Below are positions 6,461-11,110 of a DNA stretch of 11,110 nucleotides, one piece after another; position 1 is the stretch's first letter, and the number at the start of each line of letters is the position of its first letter. The notes beneath the pieces are model-generated. The model did not search any database. It had not been told where the DNA came from and saw only the letters and a list, made by a program, of their open reading frames with translations. This stretch comes from Rubritepida sp. (GTDB lineage Bacteria > Pseudomonadota > Alphaproteobacteria > Acetobacterales > Acetobacteraceae). The position numbers were made by a program, and so were the translations under genes. The stretch is taken from assembly GCA_007129145.1 (NCBI GenBank), contig SKWC01000468.1, positions 1-11,110 on the forward strand. Direction: 5' to 3'.

Positions 6461-7382
6461 AGCGCCCCGGCCGCTCGCCCAGCAGCCCCTGCGGCCTGTA
6501 GAGCAGGATAAGCTGCAGCGCGAGGCCGATCAGGAAAAGCCGCACATAGGCCGCCCGCGTCGCAAGCTCGGGCGGAAGCTGCGCAGCGAGGAAGTCGGAG
6601 GCCGCCCAGATCCCCCAGATGGCGATGGCACCCAGGATGGCGCCGCGGTTGTTGCCCGAGCCCCCCGCGATCAGCATCACCCAGACCAGGAAGGTCGCCA
6701 CCACCGGGTCCAGCGCATCGGGGCCCATGAATTTGAAGAAGCCCGCCATCATGGCACCCGCGAGCCCCATGCAGGCCGCCCCCAGCATGAAGGCGGCGAG
6801 GCGGAAGGCGCCGGGGTTCTTGCCCACCGCCTTCGCGGCCTCCTCATCCTCGCGGATGGCGCGCAGCACGCGGCCGAAGGGGCTGCGCGCGGTGGCCTCG
6901 GCCATCATGTAGAGCCCCGCGACACAGGCCGCGACCAGCCCCAGGAAGGCGAATTCGCCCAACGGGCTGCCCAGCGCCTCGAAGGGGCGCGGGATGCCGG
7001 AGATGCCCAGGGGCCCGCCGGTCAGCCAATCCTCGTTGCGCACGGCAAGGCGGATGATCTCCGCGATGCCGATGGTGGCGATGGCCAGGTAGTCGGCGCG
7101 CAGCCTGAGCGCGATGGCGCCGATGGGCAGCGCCAGCAGCGCGCCGGCCAGCGCGGCCAGCGGCCAGGCGGCGTACCAGGGCCAGCCGAAGCCGCCCATG
7201 TGCTGGGCGCTGGCAGGCGCGGTCAGGATGGCGGCGGTGTAGGCGCCGACGGCCAGGAACCCCAGCGGGCCGAAGTTCATCAGCCCCGTCAGCCCCCATT
7301 GCAGGTTCAGCCCAAGCGCGAGGCAGGCATAGATGCCCGCCAGCGTCAGCATGGTCGCCAGGTAGAGCAGCGCCGGTTCCAT
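6459..7382 (-). CDS. livM: Branched-chain amino acid-type ABC transporter permease LivM
   Basis: Encodes 307 residues, one of the two inner-membrane permeases of a HAAT-family importer. The protein is mostly hydrophobic helices and carries LivM family markers: LALGLNLQWGLTGLMNFGPLGF-type start (21-42), LRLRADYLAIATIGIAEI (92-109), GGPLGISGIP (122-131), and the cytoplasmic coupling loop SPFGRVLRAIREDEEAAKAVG (167-187, longer than other motifs and contacting the ATPases). The C-terminus has the standard LLYRPQGLLGE (293-303). It lacks the long N-terminal extension seen in E. coli LivM, as is usual in alphaproteobacterial versions. The ATG shares one base with the livH stop (TGATG), so translation is coupled. 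Nothing is missing. Confidence 0.94.
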   Translation of the reverse strand: MEPALLYLATMLTLAGIYACLALGLNLQWGLTGLMNFGPLGFLAVGAYTAAILTAPASAQHMGGFGWPWYAAWPLAALAGALLALPIGAIALRLRADYLAIATIGIAEIIRLAVRNEDWLTGGPLGISGIPRPFEALGSPLGEFAFLGLVAACVAGLYMMAEATARSPFGRVLRAIREDEEAAKAVGKNPGAFRLAAFMLGAACMGLAGAMMAGFFKFMGPDALDPVVATFLVWVMLIAGGSGNNRGAILGAIAIWGIWAASDFLAAQLPPELATRAAYVRLFLIGLALQLILLYRPQGLLGERPGR

Positions 7383-8266
7383 CAGCCCACCCCCCGGAAC
7401 AGCCCCTGCGGGCGGAAGATCAGCACCAGCACCAGCACGGCGAAGGCGACACCGGCCTTGTAGGTGGGCTCCAGCAGCGGGCCCTCGCCCAGCCAGGGGT
7501 AGGAGGAGAGTTCCTCGGCGAGGCCCAGGATCAGCCCGCCCAGCGCCGCGCCCCAGGGCCGGCCGATCCCGCCCAATATGGCGCCGGCGAAGGCCGCGAG
7601 CAGCACGTTGAAGCCCAGCATGGGCGTGAGTTCGGTGTCTATCGCCAGGAACACCCCCGCGATGGCCGCCAGCGCCGCGGCCACCGCCCAGGTCAGGCGG
7701 ATCACGCCGGCCACCGGAACGCCGGTCACGCGCGCGAGGTCCGGGTCATCGGCCATGGCGCGCATCGCCCGCCCCGCGCGGGTGTGCGCCAGCAGCAGAT
7801 GCACCGCGAAGGCGACCAGAAGCGCGCCCGCCAGGATGTAGAGGTGGCGCAGCTGGAAGCGGATCTCGCCCAGGAACACGGGCGGCGTGAAGCCGCGGGT
7901 GTAGCTCTCGGGCGAGGGGCCGTAGGCCAGATAGACCACGGCGCGGATCATCAGCGCCACACCAAAGGAGGAGATCAGCAGCACCGCGGGTGCCGAGCGC
8001 CGCAGCGGCTGGAAGAAGGCGCGGTCCGCGGCCAGCGCCACGGGGATGGTGGCCAGGATGGCCAGCGGCAGCGCGGCCCAGGGGCTGATGCCGAAACCGG
8101 CCACGAAGAACAGCGCCGCATAGGCGCCGAAGGTCATCAGATCGCCATGGGCGAAATTGGCGAAGCGCATCACGCCATAGATCAGCGACACGCCGACGGC
8201 GGCCAGCGCGTAGATCGCGCCCAGCACCAGGCCCGGGATCAGGTAGAAGTTCACCAGCTCCAGCAC
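7382..8266 (-). CDS. livH: Branched-chain amino acid-type ABC transporter permease LivH
   Basis: Encodes 294 residues, the partner permease of LivM. Family markers: GLVLGAIYALAAVGVSLIYG (12-31), MRFANFAHGDLMTFGAY (33-49), PLRRSAPAVLLISSFGVAL (87-105), the coupling loop TRAGRAMRAMADDPDLA (162-178), and GGIGRPWGAALGGLILG (232-248). The C-terminus LIFRPQGLFRG (282-292) matches the LivM end. Eight or so membrane helices are evident. The start is set at GTG 8266, giving MLELVNFYLIPG. The same frame stays open much further upstream, but that part runs antiparallel-free through livF in another frame and has no membrane character, so it is not coding. The GTG lies five bases after the livF stop (TGA 8274-8272); only a weak GGGGGG serves as Shine-Dalgarno, so coupling to livF is likely. 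Another GTG four codons later (8254) is possible. Confidence 0.92.
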   Translation of the reverse strand: MLELVNFYLIPGLVLGAIYALAAVGVSLIYGVMRFANFAHGDLMTFGAYAALFFVAGFGISPWAALPLAILATIPVALAADRAFFQPLRRSAPAVLLISSFGVALMIRAVVYLAYGPSPESYTRGFTPPVFLGEIRFQLRHLYILAGALLVAFAVHLLLAHTRAGRAMRAMADDPDLARVTGVPVAGVIRLTWAVAAALAAIAGVFLAIDTELTPMLGFNVLLAAFAGAILGGIGRPWGAALGGLILGLAEELSSYPWLGEGPLLEPTYKAGVAFAVLVLVLIFRPQGLFRGVG

Positions 8267-8271
8267 GCGGC

Positions 8272-8976
8272 TCAGCCCCCCAGGAACATGCGGCCGATCT
8301 CGGGATTGGCCGCGACCGCGGTGCCGGCATCCTCGAAGCGGTTGCGCCCCATCGCCAGCACCACGCCGCGATCCGCGATGGCCAGCGCCGGGCGGGCGTT
8401 CTGCTCCACCATCAGCACCGCGATGCCCTGAGCGGCGATGGCGCGCACGCGGTGGAAGATCAGGTTGCAGAATTTGGGGGAGAGGCCCGCGGTGGGCTCG
8501 TCCAGCATGACCAGCTTCGGCGCCAGCATCAGCGCGCGCCCCACCGCCACCATCTGCCGCTGCCCGCCCGAGAGGCTGCCCGCCGCGGCGCGGCGCTTGC
8601 CCACCAGGTCGGGGAAGGTCGCATAGGCGCGCTCCAGGCCCAGGGCGGTGGCGGAGGGGCGCACATAGGCGCCCATGCGCAGGTTCTCCTCGACGGTCAG
8701 CGAGGCGAAGACGTTGCGCTCCTGCGGCACATAGGCGAGGCCGCGGCCCACCATCTCCTCGGCGGGGCGGTTGGTGATGTCGGCGCCGTCGAAGGTGATG
8801 CTGCCCAGCCGCACCCGCACCAGCCCCGCGATGGCCTTCATGGCGGTGGACTTTCCAGCGCCATTGGCGCCGATGATCACCACCACCTGCCCGGGTGCGA
8901 CCGTAAGGTCCACGCCGTTCAGGATGTCGGCCTCGCCATAGCCGCCGACCACGCCGCGCGCCTGCAGAAGGCTCAT
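8272..8976 (-). CDS. livF: Branched-chain amino acid-type ABC transporter ATPase LivF
   Basis: Encodes 234 residues, exactly the LivF size. It is one of two ATPases that power the importer from the cytoplasmic face. Visible motifs: Walker A GANGAGKST (36-44), Q-loop region YVPQERNVF (82-90), signature LSGGQRQMVAVGRALM (135-150), and Walker B LVMLDEPTAGLSP (155-167). The H-loop position reads MVEQN (189-193) with Gln instead of His, a usual LivF feature. ATG 8976 overlaps the livG stop by ATGA; the frame is open further upstream but that extension is Arg/Gly-rich non-family sequence lying over livG. Oddity: in the catalytic signature region the Walker B end reads GLSPKFCNLIF where a residue pattern such as SPLIV is more common, which is a small variation. 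Confidence 0.95.
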   Translation of the reverse strand: MSLLQARGVVGGYGEADILNGVDLTVAPGQVVVIIGANGAGKSTAMKAIAGLVRVRLGSITFDGADITNRPAEEMVGRGLAYVPQERNVFASLTVEENLRMGAYVRPSATALGLERAYATFPDLVGKRRAAAGSLSGGQRQMVAVGRALMLAPKLVMLDEPTAGLSPKFCNLIFHRVRAIAAQGIAVLMVEQNARPALAIADRGVVLAMGRNRFEDAGTAVAANPEIGRMFLGG

Positions 8977-9752
8977 TCGGGTTCGATCGCCATGCCGAGA
9001 TAGGCCTCGGCCACCACGGGGTCCGCGCGCACGGCATCCATCCCGCCCGAGGCGATGAGCCGCCCCTCGGCCAGGCAATGCACCGGGTCGCAGAGTTCGG
9101 CCACCAGTTCGAGGTCGTGCTCGATCACCAGGAAGGTAATCCCCTCCTCGCGGTTCAGCCGCGCCACCGTGGCGGCGATGTCGCGCAGCAGGGTGCGGTT
9201 CACCCCGGCCGCGGGCTCGTCCAGCAGGATCACCCGCGCGCCGCTCATCAGCGCGCGGCCCAGTTCCACCAGCTTCTTCTGCCCGCCCGACAGCGCGGTG
9301 GCGGGGGCGTCCGCATGGCGCGCGAGGTTGAGGCGTTCCAGCACCGCCATGGCGCGCGCCCGCAGCGCCGCTTCCTCGCGCGCGATGCGCCCGCGCGCGA
9401 ACCAGGGCGCGGGCAGCGCCTCGCCCGCCTGGTCGCGGGCGGCGACCATGAGATTCTCCAGCACGGTCAGGCGCTGGAACAGGCGCGGGATCTGGAAGGT
9501 GCGCGCGAGCCCCCGCGCATGCAGCGCCCAGGGCGCAAGCCCCGTGATGTCCTGCCCGCGCAGCAGCACGCGGCCTTCCTCCGGCGGGAAGAAGCCCGCG
9601 ATCACGGAGAAGGCCGTGGATTTCCCCGCGCCATTGGGCCCGATCAGCCCGGTGATCGAGCCCTCGGGCACGGCGAAGGACACGCCATCGAGGGCGGTGA
9701 AGCCGCCGAAGCGCTTCACCACCCCGCGCAATTCGATGGCGGGCGCGCTCAC
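8973..9752 (-). CDS. livG: Branched-chain amino acid-type ABC transporter ATPase LivG
   Basis: Encodes 259 residues, normal for LivG, the second ATPase. Visible motifs: VVKRFGGFTALDGVSF (11-26), Walker A GPNGAGKST (38-46), Q-loop ARTFQIPRLF (83-92), the LivG-specific longer insert around residues 105-128 (AARDQAG...ARGRIAREE), signature LSGGQKKLVELGRALM (154-169), Walker B VILLDEPAAGVN (174-185), and H-loop IEHDLELV (210-217) with H212. The ATPase is intact. The start is a GTG overlapping the livK stop (GTGA, 9752-9749) with no clear Shine-Dalgarno, so re-initiation after livK is likely. This weak coupling would give much more binding protein than ATPase, as such transporters need. Confidence 0.95.
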   Translation of the reverse strand: MSAPAIELRGVVKRFGGFTALDGVSFAVPEGSITGLIGPNGAGKSTAFSVIAGFFPPEEGRVLLRGQDITGLAPWALHARGLARTFQIPRLFQRLTVLENLMVAARDQAGEALPAPWFARGRIAREEAALRARAMAVLERLNLARHADAPATALSGGQKKLVELGRALMSGARVILLDEPAAGVNRTLLRDIAATVARLNREEGITFLVIEHDLELVAELCDPVHCLAEGRLIASGGMDAVRADPVVAEAYLGMAIEPE

Positions 9753-10984
9753 TCGGCCAGTTGCGCGACCGCGGTGATGCGGCCGTTCTGGACCGACCAG
9801 TGCTCGATGCGGCCCTGGGCGTCGCCGGTGGCGTTGAACTCCACCGGGCCCGAGGCGCCCTGGTAGTTGATGGCCGTGCCCTGCTCGATCAGGGTGCGGG
9901 CGCGGGCGAATTCGCCGGGGCCGATTTCCTGGCCGGGGGCGTTGGCGACCGCGCGGAACTGCCGGGCGATGGCGGCGCGGTCGGTGCCGCCGGCGGCCTG
10001 GATGGCGAGGGCGATGATCATGGCCGCGTCGAAGGCCTGGGCAACGAAGGCGCCGCCCGGATCGAGGGTCGGATTGGCCGCGCGAAAGGCCTGCTCATAG
10101 GCGGCGCGGCGGCCGGCCTCCGCGGCCGAGCCCGGCGCGGTGCCGAAGGTGCCCTCCATGGCGGCGGCGCCGATCTGGTCCACCACCGACTGGTCGCGCA
10201 TGCCATCGGTCAGGATGTGGCGGCGGAAGAAGCCGTTCTCGATGGAGTTGCGCAGGATGGTGTTGCCGCCCGAGGCCGGGTAGCCGATGACCACCAGCGC
10301 CTCCGGGTTGCCCGCGCGCGCCAGGGTCTGCACCTCGGCGCGGTAGGAGGGGCGGTTCTCCTCGAAATTCTGGCTGCCCGTGACGGTGCCGCCGCGCGCC
10401 GTGAAGGCCGCGCCGAAGCTGCCCGAGAGGCCCCGGCCGTAGTCGTTGTTCACCGCGATGACGGCAACGCGGCTGATCCCCGCCTCCCGCGTCAGCCGCG
10501 CCAGCACCTGGCCCTGCAGCCCGTCGGGGACCGCGGTGCGGAACACCGTGTCATTGTCCTGGATGTCGGAGACGGCCGGCGCGGTGGCCGAGGGGCTGAT
10601 GATGGGCACGCCCGCGGGCACGGTCACGGCATTGGCCACCGCGATGGTGATGCCCGAGGCCATGGGCCCGATGATGGCCGAGACGCTCTCGGCCTGCACG
10701 AGGCGGGTCGCCGCCGTCACGCCGGCCTGGGGGTTGGTCTGGTCATCGGCCTCGACCAGCTGGATGCGCCGCCCGCCCAGCACCCCGCCCGAGTCGTTGA
10801 TCTGCGCGACGGCCAGCGCGATGCCCGCGCGGATGGGGGGCACGAAGGCTGCAAGGCCGCCGGTGGCCGAGAGGATGGCGCCGACGCGCACCGGCGCGTC
10901 CTGCGCGCGCAGCACAGCGGGGGCCATGAGGGTGGCGGCGCCGGTGGCCAGCGCCGCGCGGCGCTGAAGAACGAAGCGGGACAT
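9749..10984 (-). CDS. Periplasmic amino acid/amide-binding protein LivK-type, Tat-like signal
   Basis: Encodes 411 residues of the type 1 periplasmic binding fold (HAAT family; Leu/Ile/Val, amides, urea or aromatic compounds in relatives). It captures the substrate in the periplasm and hands it to LivHM. The N-terminus MSRFVLQRRAALATGAATLM has an RR pair at 8-9 before an uncharged stretch, suggesting Tat export, with cleavage near LRA-QDAP (about 27). The mature part has VRVGAILSATGGLA (32-45), EADDQTNP (78-85), GPMASG (106-111), the ligand-contact type SPSATAP (130-136), NNDYGRG (179-185) and AQAFDA (315-320). ATG 10984 is chosen because GGGAGAG lies nine bases upstream and the signal peptide starts there; an in-frame ATG at 11023 adds 13 residues that would spoil it. 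It heads the operon. The actual ligand is not predictable. Confidence 0.93.
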   Translation of the reverse strand: MSRFVLQRRAALATGAATLMAPAVLRAQDAPVRVGAILSATGGLAAFVPPIRAGIALAVAQINDSGGVLGGRRIQLVEADDQTNPQAGVTAATRLVQAESVSAIIGPMASGITIAVANAVTVPAGVPIISPSATAPAVSDIQDNDTVFRTAVPDGLQGQVLARLTREAGISRVAVIAVNNDYGRGLSGSFGAAFTARGGTVTGSQNFEENRPSYRAEVQTLARAGNPEALVVIGYPASGGNTILRNSIENGFFRRHILTDGMRDQSVVDQIGAAAMEGTFGTAPGSAAEAGRRAAYEQAFRAANPTLDPGGAFVAQAFDAAMIIALAIQAAGGTDRAAIARQFRAVANAPGQEIGPGEFARARTLIEQGTAINYQGASGPVEFNATGDAQGRIEHWSVQNGRITAVAQLAE

Positions 10985-10993
10985 GGTTCGGTT

Positions 10994-11000
10994 CTCTCCC
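10994..11000 (-). promoter_or_regulatory. Shine-Dalgarno of the binding-protein gene
   Basis: Read on the minus strand, GGGAGAG lies nine bases before ATG 10984. It decides between this start and the upstream in-frame ATG at 11023, which has no such site. Confidence 0.65.
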
Positions 11001-11019
11001 AGGACGATTTCGCCCCGGG

Positions 11020-11048
11020 GCATTACCGTTTCCCCATGTTCCGCGCAA
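11020..11048 (-). promoter_or_regulatory. Possible promoter of the liv operon
   Basis: On the minus strand a -35-like TTGCGC (11048-11043) and a -10-like TAATGC (11025-11020) are separated by 17 bases. Transcription would start near 11013 and leave a leader of about 28 bases carrying the Shine-Dalgarno. Hexamer matches to sigma70 consensus are modest, and the call rests mainly on spacing and position in the only gap upstream of livK. Confidence 0.35.
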
Positions 11049-11059
11049 CGCGGAAACGG
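11026..11059. repeat. Nested inverted repeats upstream of livK (operator or terminator candidate)
   Basis: CCGTTTCC (11026-11033) is exactly the inverse of GGAAACGG (11052-11059). Inside lies a second perfect palindrome, TTCCGCG (11039-11045) and CGCGGAA (11049-11055), with a CAA loop. The right arm is shared, so the two pairings exclude each other in a single strand. The repeat sits across the possible -35 and spacer of the liv promoter, which suits a repressor or activator site. The inner hairpin also lies 8-28 bases after the stop of the upstream gene and could help terminate it, though no T-tract follows. Confidence 0.5.
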
Positions 11060-11066
11060 GCGGGTG

Positions 11067-11110
11067 TCAGCCCGCCAGCACGGCGCGAACCGCCGCCAGA
11101 GCCTCGGCGG
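11067..11110 (-). CDS. C-terminal tail of an unidentified minus-strand gene (partial)
   Basis: On the minus strand a frame is open from the window edge to TGA at 11069-11067 and reads AEALAAVRAVLAG, an Ala/Leu-rich helical end typical of many proteins in this DNA. The gene would lie just upstream of the liv operon in the same direction. Only 14 codons are visible, so the family cannot be named and the frame itself is not certain. Confidence 0.4.
   Translation of the reverse strand, partial: AEALAAVRAVLAG

Noticed and set aside
4888..6501. A 537-codon plus-strand open frame crossing the lipoprotein, the hairpin and the oxidoreductase gene
   Set aside because: It runs through the convergent hairpin and antisense to a complete FAD enzyme, with low-complexity Arg/Gly/His-rich sequence and no domain.
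8267..9037. Upstream extension of the livH frame to a possible 551-residue protein
   Set aside because: The extra part overlaps livF in another frame, is Arg/Gly-rich and not membrane-like; livH fits the family from GTG 8266.
10985..11023. Earlier ATG at 11023 for the binding protein
   Set aside because: The added 13 residues contain acidic residues and precede the signal peptide; the Shine-Dalgarno fits ATG 10984 only.
1..11110. Defence system, prophage, integrative element or CRISPR
   Set aside because: No integrase, transposase, restriction, toxin-antitoxin or repeat-spacer pattern was seen; composition is even and all identified genes are transport or metabolic or housekeeping.

Overview
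The window is uniformly very GC-rich, densely coding DNA with tight gene overlaps (ATGA, GTGA, TGATG). Codon use and gene content suggest an alphaproteobacterium, plausibly an Acetobacteraceae/Roseomonas-like species. That placement is inference from style, not from a marker gene. No RNA genes, insertion sequences, CRISPR arrays, phage genes or signs of recent transfer were seen.

Plus-strand half (1-5147): the 3' end of rmuC overlaps a CNT-type nucleoside transporter gene by ATGA. After a short AT-rich gap comes a class III (PLP) aminotransferase gene, which overlaps a SAM-dependent methyltransferase gene that appears to use a TTG start. A short gap then leads to nudC (NAD(H) diphosphatase/decapping Nudix enzyme), which overlaps a small lipoprotein gene by ATGA. 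These look like three two-gene units of mostly housekeeping character, with no obvious common pathway.

Junction (5148-5199): the two halves converge on a long imperfect hairpin (5154-5201). It is probably a two-way terminator or an extragenic palindrome; its right arm runs into the last stop codon of the minus-strand operon.

Minus-strand half (11023 down to 5200): a six-gene operon in the order livK-livG-livF-livH-livM-(DadA-like FAD oxidoreductase). It encodes a complete branched-chain/polar amino-acid type (HAAT family) ABC importer: one periplasmic binding protein with a Tat-like signal, two ATPases and two permeases. A flavin amine/D-amino-acid oxidoreductase comes last. Every liv junction overlaps, and the sixth gene follows livM by 14 nt with a strong Shine-Dalgarno. 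The likely logic is uptake of an amino acid or amine followed by oxidative deamination in the cell. In front of livK lie a possible sigma70-type promoter and nested inverted repeats that could be an operator. The last 44 bases hold the tail of another minus-strand gene that cannot be named.

Overall this is an ordinary, well-ordered chromosomal region. I found no convincing new biological system. The items most worth a second look are the convergent hairpin, the livK upstream inverted repeats, the altered base-recognition motif in the CNT transporter, and the transporter-oxidoreductase pairing.
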